Numbered from the stretch's first letter, positions 36,379 through 45,018 are shown. The stretch is 64,000 bases of DNA from Candidatus Gastranaerophilales bacterium (GCA_944325515.1 CALVAO010000006.1:43166-107165); one strand, 5' to 3'. Translations and numbers: made by a program. Notes: generated from the sequence alone by a model not told the origin.

Positions 36379-36518
36379 GGATAGCCCGACTGTAGCAGTT
36401 GAAATTGCCGGAGTCGGGAATGGAAAAGGAAATACAAATAACGTTTAATATTTGTATTAAATCTTTTTCATACTTCCAGCTATTCTTAATTCCAAGAGCC
36501 CAAAAGGCTCTTTTTTTT
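36379..36518 (+). ncRNA. Candidate structured RNA with terminator, upstream of tuf
   Basis: The segment can fold into a three-way junction. P1 pairs 36379-36385 with 36479-36485 (GGATAGC/GCTATTC). P2 pairs 36386-36391 with 36412-36417 (CCGACT/AGTCGG, with an inner GCAGT/ATTGC and TGAA loop). P3 is a long imperfect hairpin at 36420-36478 with an ATACAAATA/TATTTGTAT core. A classic terminator closes it (36494-36512, AAGAGCC/GGCTCTT plus eight T). No open frame fits. A weak extended -10 (TGTTATGTT) lies at 36370-36378 but would start inside P1, so the 5' end is uncertain and the element could be a 3' UTR of the preceding gene. It does not look like tRNA, SRP RNA or tmRNA. Confidence 0.4.
36494..36518 (+). 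terminator. Rho-independent terminator
   Basis: A 7-bp GC-containing stem (AAGAGCC/GGCTCTT), 5-base loop and a run of eight or more T make a clear terminator. It separates the upstream unit from the tuf region. Confidence 0.9.
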
Positions 36519-36581
36519 TATCTTGTTATATGGCATGTGTAAGCTTTAATACTAAATTTTTACAGCTAAGGGAGATTGATT

Positions 36582-36662
36582 ATGGAAAAACCGGCAAAAA
36601 CTAAAACTCTAAAAAGACTAAAGAGGGTTTATAAACTCAACGTTGCCGGCTTATGGGGATAA
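36582..36662 (+). CDS. 26-residue basic peptide ORF upstream of tuf
   Basis: The ATG is preceded by GGGAG at 8 bases, an ideal ribosome-binding site. The peptide is strongly basic in its first half (KTKTLKRLKR) and ends VAGLWG. It lies between the RNA candidate's terminator and the tuf promoter. It could be a leader peptide, a microprotein or a nucleic-acid-binding peptide; nothing decides among these. Recognition is by ribosome-binding site and composition only. Confidence 0.45.
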   Translation: MEKPAKTKTLKRLKRVYKLNVAGLWG

Positions 36663-36699
36663 AAAAGAATGCTATTTTGTATTAATCATGCCCTAACGA

Positions 36700-36733
36700 T
36701 TGACAAGATTTCTTTAGAGGCTAAAATTATAAT
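36700..36733 (+). promoter_or_regulatory. Promoter of tuf
   Basis: A perfect -35 TTGACA (36700-36705) is followed after 16 bases by TAAAAT (36722-36727); an overlapping TATAAT is at 36728-36733. AGAAGGAG stands before the tuf ATG. Confidence 0.65.
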
Positions 36734-36790
36734 ATAACTTAGTATAGTAAGTTGACGTAGTATATTTAATCAAAGAAGGAGATTAATCTC

Positions 36791-37999
36791 ATGGCACGTG
36801 AAAAGTATGAACGCACGAAACCGCACGTTAACATTGGTACAATCGGCCACGTTGACCACGGTAAAACAACATTGACAGCAGCTATTACAGGTGTTATGGC
36901 TGCAGCAGGAAAAGCTCAAGCAAAGAAATTTGATGAAATCGACGCTGCTCCTGAAGAAAAAGCAAGAGGTATAACCATCTCTACAGCTCACGTAGAATAC
37001 GAAACAGATGCAAGACACTATGCACACGTTGACTGCCCTGGTCACGCTGACTATGTTAAAAACATGATTACAGGTGCTGCTCAAATGGATGGTGCAATTC
37101 TTGTAGTTGCAGCTACTGACGGTGCTATGCCTCAGACTCGTGAACACATCTTGTTAGCTAGACAGGTTGGTGTTCCTAACCTTGTTGTATTCTTGAACAA
37201 ATGCGATATGGTTGACGATCCAGAATTGTTAGAATTAGTTGAAATGGAAGTAAGAGAACTTCTTTCTTCTTATGAATTCGACGGAGACAAAATTCCGTTC
37301 ATCCACGGTTCAGCTCTTAAAGCTTTAGAAGCTGTTCAAGCTAATCCTAGCGTTCAAAGAGGCGAAGACAAATGGGTTGACAAAATTTGGGAATTAATGG
37401 ATGCAGTTGATACTTACTTCCCAACCCCTGTTCGTGACTTAGACAAACCGTTCTTGATGCCTGTTGAAGACGTATTCTCTATCACAGGTCGTGGTACAGT
37501 TGCTACAGGTAGAGTAGAACGTGGTATTGTTAAAGTTGGTGATGAAGTTGAATTAGTTGGTTTAGGCGAAACTAAGAAAACTACAGTAACCGGTGTTGAA
37601 ATGTTCAGAAAATCTCTTGACCAAGGTCAAGCTGGTGACAACATTGGTGCATTGTTAAGAGGTATTGATAAGACTGAAATCCAACGTGGTCAAGTTCTTG
37701 CAAAACCTGGAACAATTCATCCACACACTAAATTTACTGCTAACGTTTACGTTTTGACAAAAGAAGAAGGCGGACGTCACACTCCATTCTTCCCTGGATA
37801 CAGACCACAATTCTATATCAGAACAACTGACGTTACAGGTTCTATCAAATTTGACGGCGAAATGGTAATGCCTGGTGATAACGTAGTTATGGAAGTTGAA
37901 CTTATCGCTCCTGTAGCTATTGAAGAAGGTATGAGATTCGCTATCCGTGAAGGCGGTAGAACAGTTGGTGCTGGTGTTGTAGACAAAATTATTGAATAA
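36791..37999 (+). CDS. tuf: Elongation factor Tu
   Basis: EF-Tu brings aminoacyl-tRNA to the ribosome. The 402-residue protein has the P-loop GHVDHGKTT, switch I RGITI, DCPGH, NKCD and the domain II/III signatures ([24 protein letters not shown]). It stands alone: rpsL, rpsG and fusA, which often precede tuf, are absent, and so are the secE or tRNA genes that often follow. Codon use is noticeably more C/G-ending than in its neighbours, as expected for a highly expressed gene. Confidence 0.98.
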   Translation: MAREKYERTKPHVNIGTIGHVDHGKTTLTAAITGVMAAAGKAQAKKFDEIDAAPEEKARGITISTAHVEYETDARHYAHVDCPGHADYVKNMITGAAQMDGAILVVAATDGAMPQTREHILLARQVGVPNLVVFLNKCDMVDDPELLELVEMEVRELLSSYEFDGDKIPFIHGSALKALEAVQANPSVQRGEDKWVDKIWELMDAVDTYFPTPVRDLDKPFLMPVEDVFSITGRGTVATGRVERGIVKVGDEVELVGLGETKKTTVTGVEMFRKSLDQGQAGDNIGALLRGIDKTEIQRGQVLAKPGTIHPHTKFTANVYVLTKEEGGRHTPFFPGYRPQFYIRTTDVTGSIKFDGEMVMPGDNVVMEVELIAPVAIEEGMRFAIREGGRTVGAGVVDKIIE

Positions 38000-38031
38000 T
38001 TTTCTATAAACAAAGCACATTAGTGAAAGCT

Positions 38032-38066
38032 TGAAATATCCGGTTCAAACAGAGCCGGATATTTCA
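38032..38066. terminator. Terminator-like hairpin between tuf and a convergent small gene
   Basis: A 12-bp perfect stem (TGAAATATCCGG/CCGGATATTTCA) with an 11-base loop. The T-run is poor on the tuf side, but the place between two convergent genes fits a bidirectional terminator. Confidence 0.6.
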
Positions 38067-38067
38067 G

Positions 38068-38217
38068 TTATAAAAGTAAATAGTTATTTTCGGTATTTTG
38101 AATAACAGTTTTCTTATAGGCTCTTGGAATATCAATGTAAACATATTCCGTTTTTTTCTTAAGTCCGCAAAGTCCGATTACGGAATCATGCTTGAAGAAA
38201 TTTTTAAAAAATTGCAT
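38068..38217 (-). CDS. Small protein, 49 aa
   Basis: A minus-strand frame starting ATG at 38217 with GAAAGGA 7-8 bases upstream. The product begins MQFFKNFFKHDSVIGLCGL, then KKKTEYVYIDIP, and ends NTENNYLLL. The organised pattern (amphipathic start, a Leu-Cys-Gly-Leu turn, a beta-like YVYIDIP) looks like a real protein. The family is not recognised. It is convergent with tuf. Confidence 0.6.
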   Translation of the reverse strand: MQFFKNFFKHDSVIGLCGLKKKTEYVYIDIPRAYKKTVIQNTENNYLLL

Positions 38218-38238
38218 ATTTAAATCCTTTCTTTTGTA

Positions 38239-38247
38239 TGGTATAAT
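38239..38247 (+). promoter_or_regulatory. Extended -10 promoter of the DUF1858-NfeD-SPFH operon
   Basis: TGGTATAAT is an extended -10 element, about 55 bases before the start at 38301. A clear -35 was not seen. Confidence 0.5.
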
Positions 38248-38300
38248 GGCATTAATCTTTTAAGGATTTATTTAGATTAGTCAAGGATAAGGAGTATATT

Positions 38301-38504
38301 ATGGCAAAAGTTACAAAAGAAATGGGAATTATGGATATAGTACAGCAGCATCCGGAAGCTATTGCTGTTTTTCAAAAATATGGCATGGGATGTATCGGAT
38401 GTGCGGCTGCTCATTTTGAAAATTTAGAAGCAGGAGCTAAGGTTCACGGTTTTGATGCTGATGAGATGGTTGCTGAAATTAATTCTGTTATAGGTGAAGA
38501 ATAA
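38301..38504 (+). CDS. DUF1858 domain protein
   Basis: A 67-residue protein of the DUF1858 family, recognisable from the ITKEMGIMDIV...PEAIAVFQKYGMGCIGCAAAHFENLEAGAKVHG pattern. The CIGC pair is shared with proteins involved in iron-sulfur or redox chemistry (the domain also occurs fused to hybrid-cluster-type proteins), but its role is not established. Its stop overlaps the nfeD start (TAATG), so translation is coupled. Confidence 0.9.
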   Translation: MAKVTKEMGIMDIVQQHPEAIAVFQKYGMGCIGCAAAHFENLEAGAKVHGFDADEMVAEINSVIGEE

Positions 38505-38932
38505 TGCCTTTGTGGGAGCTTTTATGTGTAATCGGAGTCGGATTTGTTATTTTAGAAATCTTTACTCCCAGCATGTTTTTCTTAAATTTTGCTCTGGCTT
38601 CGTTTATTACAGCTTTAGCATCTGTTTATATTGCAAATAAATTTGCGCTTGTTTTGATATTCTTTGTATTATCATTTCTATCGTTTGCGTTTTTGCGTCC
38701 GGTAATTATGAAGAAAAATACAAAAGAGACAAAGACAGGGATTGAAGATAAATATATTGGCAGAGTCGCAAAAGTTGTTGAAGAAGTTTCTGAATACAAG
38801 GGCGTAATTTCTATTTATGATGAGAGGTGGGAAGCAAGAAGCGATGATAAATCGATTATTCCCGCGGGGGCTGAAGTAAAAATAATAAGAAACGAAAGTT
38901 TAATAATGTATGTTACAAAATTAGAAAATTAA
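38504..38932 (+). CDS. NfeD family membrane protein, short form
   Basis: A 142-residue protein with three N-terminal hydrophobic helices (about 5-65) and a C-terminal OB-fold (about 85-140, YIGRVAKVVEEV). Short NfeD proteins are encoded next to SPFH proteins and probably bind them in membrane microdomains, as seen here: the SPFH gene starts 11 bases later. The longer protease-containing NfeD is not present. Confidence 0.88.
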   Translation: MPLWELLCVIGVGFVILEIFTPSMFFLNFALASFITALASVYIANKFALVLIFFVLSFLSFAFLRPVIMKKNTKETKTGIEDKYIGRVAKVVEEVSEYKGVISIYDERWEARSDDKSIIPAGAEVKIIRNESLIMYVTKLEN

Positions 38933-38942
38933 GGGAGAGTTT

Positions 38943-39917
38943 ATGTTTACTTTATCAATTATTTTGATTGTTTTAGCATTGGTCTTTGTTGCTAAAGGTG
39001 TTATTATCGTACAGCAGGCAGAAGTTGTAATTGTTGAAAGATTGGGTAAGTTCGACAGAGTTCTTCAATCAGGTTTTAATTTTATTATACCTGTAATCGA
39101 AGCTCCGAGAGCTATTGATTGGAAAGTTACCCAGAAAGGTTTTGACGGAACAACTTATTCAATCATTCAAAAAAGAACAAAGATTGATTTAAGAGAAGCT
39201 GTTTACGATTTCCCAAGACAAAATGTAATTACAAAAGATAATGTTTCAATAAGTATTAACGCGCTTTTGTATTTCCAGATTGTAGATCCGAAATCAGCAG
39301 TTTATGAAATACAGAATCTTCCAGATGCAATTGAAAAATTGACACAGACAAACTTGAGAAACCTTGTAGGTCAAATGGATTTGGATGAGAGCCTTGTTTC
39401 ACGTGATAAAATTAACCATGAGCTCCGTGCGAGATTGGATGAAGCCACTAATAAATGGGGTGTAAAGGTTAACAGAGTTGAATTGCAGGATATTATGCCT
39501 CCTACTGATATTCAGTCTGCGATGGAAAAACAGATGAAGGCTGAAAGAGACAGACGTGCCGCTATTTTAGAGGCTGAAGGTTTAAAGAAATCCGCAGTAC
39601 TTAAAGCGGAAGGTGAAAAGGAAGCTGCAATTAACCGTGCAGAAGGTGAAAAACAGGCGAATATTTTAAGGGCGGAAGGTGTTGCACAGGCAAGAATTCT
39701 TGAAGCTGATGGTGAAAAAGAAGCAATCCAGAGAATTATAGGTGCTTTGGCAGACAAGGGACAGCCCGATAAATATTTGATAGCTATGAAATATTTAGAA
39801 ACGATGAAAACCATTACGAGCGGAAAAGACAATAAGATTGTTTATATGCCTTATGAAGCAACAGGTATATTAAGTTCTGTTGACGGTATTAAGCAAATGT
39901 TTGATTCTACAAAGTAA
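38943..39917 (+). CDS. SPFH/band 7 (stomatin/QmcA-like) membrane protein
   Basis: A 324-residue protein with one N-terminal membrane helix, then a band 7 domain (VVIVERLGKFDRVLQSGFNFIIP...AIDWKVTQKG...RQNVITKDNVSI) and a long Ala/Glu/Lys coiled coil. The coiled coil is made of roughly 11-residue repeats containing AEGEKEA. Together with NfeD it likely forms an oligomeric membrane scaffold for protein quality control. GGAGAG precedes the ATG. Confidence 0.93.
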   Translation: MFTLSIILIVLALVFVAKGVIIVQQAEVVIVERLGKFDRVLQSGFNFIIPVIEAPRAIDWKVTQKGFDGTTYSIIQKRTKIDLREAVYDFPRQNVITKDNVSISINALLYFQIVDPKSAVYEIQNLPDAIEKLTQTNLRNLVGQMDLDESLVSRDKINHELRARLDEATNKWGVKVNRVELQDIMPPTDIQSAMEKQMKAERDRRAAILEAEGLKKSAVLKAEGEKEAAINRAEGEKQANILRAEGVAQARILEADGEKEAIQRIIGALADKGQPDKYLIAMKYLETMKTITSGKDNKIVYMPYEATGILSSVDGIKQMFDSTK

Positions 39918-39991
39918 GGCTTGTCTAAAAGGACAACTTTATGGTATGATTAACGAACAGAATAGTTAGAAATAGTGAAAGGAGTTTTCCA

Positions 39992-40345
39992 ATGTCTAAA
40001 ATAAAAGTATTGTTATTCTTACTTGCAATTGCGGGTACATCGGTATTTGCATATAATTTTGATAAAACATTACCGGTTCCCGGTAAATCAATAACAGACT
40101 CAAAACTCCAGGCTGATGTTATGATGCCGATATATTACTATTCTTTACGAGTTGCAGATCAAGGCTGTCAAGATTTTAAAATTACAAATACCGAAGTTAG
40201 CAAAGCTAAAGAAAATAATGTTTGGAGCGAAATCTGGACAGTTAAAGCTTGTAATGCAACGGCTAGAATTCCGTTAGTTTTTACACAGAAAGCTGATGGA
40301 ACAGATTATGCGATTGATTATATGAACGTAAAAGTTGCTAAGTAA
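39992..40345 (+). CDS. Secreted hypothetical protein, 117 aa
   Basis: The family is not recognised. A signal peptide (KIK, a hydrophobic run, cleavage near VFA-YN) leads to a mature protein of about 96 residues with two cysteines (QGCQDF and KACNAT), which may form a disulfide. AAGGAG precedes the ATG. It is a single-gene unit ending in a strong terminator. Confidence 0.75.
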   Translation: MSKIKVLLFLLAIAGTSVFAYNFDKTLPVPGKSITDSKLQADVMMPIYYYSLRVADQGCQDFKITNTEVSKAKENNVWSEIWTVKACNATARIPLVFTQKADGTDYAIDYMNVKVAK

Positions 40346-40358
40346 TTAAAAAAATAAT

Positions 40359-40396
40359 AAAAAACGGGCTGATATAAATATCAGCCCGTTTTTTTT
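40359..40396 (+). terminator. Rho-independent terminator
   Basis: A long stem (AAAAAACGGGCTGAT/ATCAGCCCGTTTTTT) with a short loop and T-run, 14 bases after the secreted-protein stop codon. Confidence 0.9.
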
Positions 40397-40455
40397 GTAA
40401 AATAAAGACGAAATACAAAAATCTTGTGTTAAAATTATAAAAAAGGAGAAACATT

Positions 40456-41829
40456 TTGGGCATAAAATTTGGAACCGATGGCTGGAGAGCTATTTTAGAT
40501 AAAGATTTTACAGAGGTAAATGTAGAAAGAGTTACTCTTGCAATAGGCAAGTATGTTGCAGATAATTTCGGATATAAAAAGCCGGTTCTTATAGGTTATG
40601 ATCCCAGAAGAGATGCGGATAAATTCTCGTTATTATGTGCAGAAGTATTGAAAAATAAAGGTTTTACTGTCTTTTATTCAAATCGTATTGTCCCGACTCC
40701 GGTACTTGCTTACAGTGCATTAGTCAGAAATGCTTGTGCAATTATGTTTACAGCATCTCATAATCCGCCGGAGTATCTGGGGATGAAATTTATTCCGGAT
40801 TATGCAGGTCCCGCAACAACAGAAATAACTGATGAGATTGTTTCCAATATTGATAAAGGGTTAACAGGTGCCGGGAAATCCGGTATTTTGAACAAAGTTG
40901 ATTTTGCACCGGAATATTACAAACATTTGTCAAATATTACAGATATAGAATCTTTAGCGGCATTAAAAACCAATATCATTTTTGATGGATTGTATTCTGC
41001 ATCAATCGGTTATTTTGACGAAATATTGAAAGCTAATAATATACCGTTTTCTACGCTTCATATGTTTCATGATATCAATTTCGGCGGAGGAATGCCCGAC
41101 CCTAAACCAGCTTTTTTACAGGATTTAATTGCAAAAGTTAAGGCATCTCCAAATTCAATAGGGCTTGCAAATGATGGCGATGCAGACAGATTTGGAGTTA
41201 TAAATGAAAATGGAGAGTATGTTTCACCAAATGAAGTAATCGCAATATTATTAAAACATTTGTTAAACCGGGGGCTGCGGGGAAGTGTTGTAAAAACTGT
41301 AGGTTCAAGCCTTCTTATAGATAAAGTGGCTGAAAAACTCGGAGTTCCGGTAATAGAAACGGCTGTCGGATTTAAACATGTCGGGGAAGCTATGCGCAAG
41401 AATGAAGTTATAATTGGCGGTGAAGAGTCCGGAGGCTTAAGTATTCAAGGGCATATTCCGGAAAAAGACGGATTGCTGGCAAATCTTCTTATACTGGAAG
41501 CTATGGCAAAGTCCGGAAAATCTTTAATAGAATTACAAAATGAGATATATGAACTTGCCGGCTGTAGATTTTTTACTGATAGAATTGATTTAAAACTGGA
41601 TAATAAAGAAGAAATAGAAGCAATTTTGGAAAAAGTAAAAAAAGCGGATTATATAGGAAATAACAAAATTACTTCTTTAGATACAAAAGACGGAGTCAAA
41701 TTAATGCTTGGCGAAAATACAAAGATTCTGGTTCGCCCGAGCGGAACTGAACCGCTTTTGAGAATTTATTTTGAAACTGATAATCTCGAAAATTTAGAGA
41801 ATTTAAAAAAGCTTGAGTTTATAAATTAA
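40456..41829 (+). CDS. Phosphoglucomutase/phosphomannomutase family protein
   Basis: An alpha-D-phosphohexomutase of 457 residues that interconverts sugar 1- and 6-phosphates. It starts at TTG (40456) with AAGGAG nine bases upstream. Motifs in order: GTDGWRA, the phosphoserine loop TASHNPPE, the metal-binding DGDADRFG, the sugar-binding GGEESGG, and the phosphate-binding RPSGTEPLLRIY. Preference for glucose or mannose cannot be read reliably. It is probably needed for surface polysaccharide precursors. Confidence 0.93.
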   Translation: MGIKFGTDGWRAILDKDFTEVNVERVTLAIGKYVADNFGYKKPVLIGYDPRRDADKFSLLCAEVLKNKGFTVFYSNRIVPTPVLAYSALVRNACAIMFTASHNPPEYLGMKFIPDYAGPATTEITDEIVSNIDKGLTGAGKSGILNKVDFAPEYYKHLSNITDIESLAALKTNIIFDGLYSASIGYFDEILKANNIPFSTLHMFHDINFGGGMPDPKPAFLQDLIAKVKASPNSIGLANDGDADRFGVINENGEYVSPNEVIAILLKHLLNRGLRGSVVKTVGSSLLIDKVAEKLGVPVIETAVGFKHVGEAMRKNEVIIGGEESGGLSIQGHIPEKDGLLANLLILEAMAKSGKSLIELQNEIYELAGCRFFTDRIDLKLDNKEEIEAILEKVKKADYIGNNKITSLDTKDGVKLMLGENTKILVRPSGTEPLLRIYFETDNLENLENLKKLEFIN

Positions 41830-41940
41830 ACAATGTTTTTGATGTGGTAAATCTGTGAATTACCGTATTCTACGTGCTACTGGTGGAAATATAATCCTAA
41901 AAAGTTATTGTTATTGCTATAGTTATAGTAAATATACAAA

Positions 41941-42163
41941 AGGACGGATTTGATTTCTATAAAACCATCCGCCCTAATGTCTACATGTGTAGCACTTTAT
42001 ATAAGTGCGATTTTGTTACCTGCTAGTCTCGCAGGTGGGTGAGTGCCTCAATTAATCCGTTTCCCGCTGGCGATTTTTTATCGGCGGGTCTACTTCAATA
42101 ATTATAGAGCTTACTCTCCCTATTTATAAAAATGTAGGAACAAAATAAACACCTATATAAAGT
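41941..42163 (-). ncRNA. Candidate structured RNA on the minus strand
   Basis: No gene fits this gap. On the minus strand a promoter (TTGAAA at 42198-42193, 17 bases, CATAAT at 42175-42170) predicts a start near 42163. The transcript contains a CCCG-CGAT/ATCG-CGGG hairpin, CCTGC/GCAGG, GCACTT/AAGTGC, and CTACAT/AUGUAG that could close the fold. It ends in a GGGCGGAT/ATCCGTCC hairpin followed by four U (41974-41941). Such a run of stable, GC-richer stems in an AT-rich gap strongly suggests an RNA. I could not match it to RNase P, tmRNA, SRP or a riboswitch; 6S RNA is possible but unproven. Confidence 0.45.
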
Positions 42164-42169
42164 ACTATT

Positions 42170-42198
42170 ATTATGTCATATTATTTCTTTATTTTCAA
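42170..42198 (-). promoter_or_regulatory. Promoter of the minus-strand RNA candidate
   Basis: TTGAAA-17 bases-CATAAT on the minus strand, pointing into the structured region and away from the HTH gene at 42284. Confidence 0.5.
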
Positions 42199-42283
42199 GT
42201 AATTTAGAAAAATAGCCAAACGGCTGATAGACACTTTAGAGCTATTTATATGAAAATTAAACTAGGAACTTATGAGGGTGATT

Positions 42284-42484
42284 ATGAGTAAGTTAACAAA
42301 ACAAGAATTATGCATTTTGGAATTGGTTGCAAAAGGTATGATTAATAAAGAAATCGCAGAAGAGTTAAATATATCTATTGCAACAACAAAAGCTCATCTG
42401 GAGTCTATTTATAAGAAGCTTAATGCTCATAACAGAGTTCAAGCTGTAGTAAAGGCTATTTCTCTTCAACTGATAGAAGTTTAA
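42284..42484 (+). CDS. Stand-alone LuxR/GerE-type HTH protein, 66 aa
   Basis: The whole protein is one GerE helix-turn-helix: LTKQELCILELVAKGMINKEIAEELNISIATTKAHLESIYKKL. There is no receiver or sensor domain. The ATG at 42284 is preferred because GAGGGT lies four bases upstream; an earlier in-frame ATG is at 42272. It may be an orphan output domain, perhaps working with the histidine kinase two genes downstream; that link is only positional. It is divergent from the RNA candidate. Confidence 0.88.
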   Translation: MSKLTKQELCILELVAKGMINKEIAEELNISIATTKAHLESIYKKLNAHNRVQAVVKAISLQLIEV

Positions 42485-42509
42485 CTTATTTTTGTGCTAA
42501 AATTTTGGA

Positions 42510-43637
42510 ATGGACTATTTTTGTATAAAAGAAGTTCTTCAACCTGCAATAAAGCAGGAACTTGAAGAAATCGGCTTTGATATTTCGTATCTATCAAAAG
42601 CTTGTAATAAATTTCATTATAAAAATCTAAAGATATATAATTTGTCAGTAGCACAGGCAAATATACTTAAGCAAACCGCTCTGAGCTGCGGTTCTGATTG
42701 TGCTGTGAACAGAGATGTAGTTACTGGTAAAGCCGAAAAATCGGATGTTATATTGTGCGGAAGCATATCTCAATTAAATAAAATTGCAGAAAAGCTCAAA
42801 TATCAGCCATTCAAGCTTGCTCAACTCTCTATTGAACTAAAAAGAACACTGGAATTAAAAAGAGACAACAAGACTAAAATCGTCGGCATTTTGAATATAA
42901 CTCCAAATTCTTTTTCTGACGGCGGAATGTATATGAATATAGAAGATGCCGAAAGGCAGCTTATAAAATTAATTGAGGATGGAGCAGATATTATTGATAT
43001 TGGAGCAGAATCTACCAGACCATATTCTTCCGGAGTAGAGGCTGCTGAACAGATACACAGACTTAAACCAATCCTGGAGTTTATTACCAAAGAAAATATT
43101 AAAATTCCGATAAGTATTGATACCAGAAGCGCAGAAACCGCTGACTTTGCATTAAATAATGGTGCCGCTATTATTAATGATGTTTCAGGGCTTGATTATG
43201 ACAGAAATATGACACAAATTATATCTAAACATAACGCTGCTGCTATAATTCAACACTCAAACGGTACACCTGAAAGTATGCAGGACAAGCCCGCATATAA
43301 GAATGTAATAGAAGAAATTTATTTCAGTCTAAAATCAAAAATTGAAACAGCACGTAATCATGGCATAAATAATATTATAATAGACCCCGGTATAGGCTTC
43401 GGAAAAACTAGAGAACATAATTTTGAAATATTAAATCGTGCGGAAGAGTTCTACACTTTAGACTGCCCTATAATGATTGGACTATCAAGAAAAAGTCTGC
43501 TTGGAATAGAAAATGATGATAATGAATTAAAAGATGCTTTATCAGCTGCACTTTCTTACCCTTTAATGCTCAAACAGGTGGATTATTTGCGGGTTCATAA
43601 TGTTAAACTGCACAAAAATTTGTTAAATCTTGTTTAA
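42510..43637 (+). CDS. folP: Dihydropteroate synthase with N-terminal extension
   Basis: FolP joins para-aminobenzoate to a pterin in folate synthesis. The TIM-barrel core (about 120-375) shows GILNITPNSFSDGG, DIGAESTRP, ISIDTRSAE, INDVSG, DPGIGFGKT and GLSRKS, ending at RVHNV. About 120 residues precede it (CIKEVLQPAI..., SVAQANILKQ, CGSDCAVNR), a region I recall in DHPS of other deep-branching bacteria. No Shine-Dalgarno is obvious; the ATG at 42510 is the only good start. No other folate gene is adjacent. Confidence 0.94.
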   Translation: MDYFCIKEVLQPAIKQELEEIGFDISYLSKACNKFHYKNLKIYNLSVAQANILKQTALSCGSDCAVNRDVVTGKAEKSDVILCGSISQLNKIAEKLKYQPFKLAQLSIELKRTLELKRDNKTKIVGILNITPNSFSDGGMYMNIEDAERQLIKLIEDGADIIDIGAESTRPYSSGVEAAEQIHRLKPILEFITKENIKIPISIDTRSAETADFALNNGAAIINDVSGLDYDRNMTQIISKHNAAAIIQHSNGTPESMQDKPAYKNVIEEIYFSLKSKIETARNHGINNIIIDPGIGFGKTREHNFEILNRAEEFYTLDCPIMIGLSRKSLLGIENDDNELKDALSAALSYPLMLKQVDYLRVHNVKLHKNLLNLV

Positions 43638-43739
43638 AATTCTTACCCACTTAGGCAATTTATATTACAAACCATCTAATGTAATATGTTCAATACAGTT
43701 TTAGATGAGAATTGAATCAAGGGTATTATAAAAGATTTA

Positions 43740-44924
43740 ATGAACACTGTCATGCATATCAAATCAAGTAACATAAGAGAAGATGAATTAAAGAAACAAG
43801 TTTCCTGTTTTGAAACATTGTTTGAATCCACACTAGATAATCTTGATGAAAAAGAAGAGCAATTAAAATGCTTTCTTAAAAATATACCAATGTGTGCTTA
43901 TATGAAAGATTTACACGAAAAATACATTATAGGCAGCTATATGTTTAAAAATCTTGTAGGAGAAGCAGAAGATACTGAAGATATTGACCTGTCAAAAATT
44001 TTCACCGGTAAATCTCTTGAATTAGAACTCAAAGAAAATGAAGAAATTGTTAAAACCCGCAAGGCAATTACAATAGAACGACAGATTAAGCTGCAAAACC
44101 AAACCTGCTGGTACAGAATTCGTAAGTCACCGGTACTGGATAGAAATTCTAAAGTCAAATATATCATTGTAATATATGAAAATATTGAATCAGAAAAAGA
44201 ACTTAAAAGACAGAAAGAATATTTTATGGAAACATTAATCCATGATCTAAAAATTCCGACACTCGCCCAGCTGCGAGCATTAGAACTTCTTCATAATGAA
44301 GCTCTGGGAAAATTGGAAGAAGCTCAAAAAGAAATGCTTTCACAAATAGAACAGTCTTGCAAATATATGCTTGAGATGATTTCAATGGTATTAAATACTT
44401 ATAGATACGAAAATGGTGAACAGGCTGTATGGTATGAAAAATTTAATTTAGCAGAACTTATCCAATATTGTACCGATGAGATTATTACCGTTATAGACGA
44501 GAAAGGCTTGATTGTAGAATTAGATATGCCTGACGATATAAAGATAGAAGCTGACAGAAGAAAACTAAAGAAGGTTATTATGCATCTTTTGTCCAATGCA
44601 GTACTGTATTCTTATAAAAATGAAAAAATTCATATAAAAACCGAGTGTGACTCTGATTCAGTTAAATTTTCCATACAAAGCAGCGGTATGACTTTGTCTA
44701 AAAGAGAGTGCTTAACCATGTTTGACCGCTGTACTGAAGGAACACAGAGGTACACTACTGTCGGAAACGGCATTGGTCTTTATTTGTGCAAAAAAATTAT
44801 TAACAGTCATAAAGGACAAATTTTTGCATCTACAGATGGAAAAAATACTAACACATTCACATTTGTAATACCGCGGTACAAGTTTAATCAAACCACAGGT
44901 ACTCCTGTTGTAGCACTGGTTTAA
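43740..44924 (+). CDS. Cytoplasmic PAS-domain sensor histidine kinase
   Basis: A 394-residue kinase without membrane helices. A PAS-like domain (about 40-150, ending YIIVIYENI) is followed by a HisKA domain with phospho-acceptor His168 in the atypical box HDLKIPT. A HATPase_c domain follows with the N box LLSNAVLYS and G box GNGIGLYLCKKI. No response regulator is adjacent; the nearest DNA-binding protein is the orphan HTH at 42284. The promoter and the signal it senses are unknown. Confidence 0.9.
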   Translation: MNTVMHIKSSNIREDELKKQVSCFETLFESTLDNLDEKEEQLKCFLKNIPMCAYMKDLHEKYIIGSYMFKNLVGEAEDTEDIDLSKIFTGKSLELELKENEEIVKTRKAITIERQIKLQNQTCWYRIRKSPVLDRNSKVKYIIVIYENIESEKELKRQKEYFMETLIHDLKIPTLAQLRALELLHNEALGKLEEAQKEMLSQIEQSCKYMLEMISMVLNTYRYENGEQAVWYEKFNLAELIQYCTDEIITVIDEKGLIVELDMPDDIKIEADRRKLKKVIMHLLSNAVLYSYKNEKIHIKTECDSDSVKFSIQSSGMTLSKRECLTMFDRCTEGTQRYTTVGNGIGLYLCKKIINSHKGQIFASTDGKNTNTFTFVIPRYKFNQTTGTPVVALV

Positions 44925-45018
44925 TAAACCTTATTAACATTTGTAAAAAAGTTTTTATTTTAGGTGGAAAAAGTTAAAAAAAATGTTAATATATGAAGTG
45001 AAGGGATAATTCAATTTG

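Noticed and set aside
36379..36518. tRNA or SRP RNA upstream of tuf
   Set aside because: There is no T-arm GTTCGAATC-type sequence, no acceptor stem with CCA, and no GGTCAGG/GGAAGCAGC SRP core.
36770..37147. Open frames antisense to tuf
   Set aside because: They are mirror frames of a highly conserved, codon-biased gene, Cys/Ser-rich and without ribosome-binding sites.
42078..42085. GCCGATAA as a second sigma-28 promoter (minus strand)
   Set aside because: The -35 is TAAT rather than TAAA, and the bases form part of a CCCG-CGAT hairpin in the RNA candidate, a better explanation.
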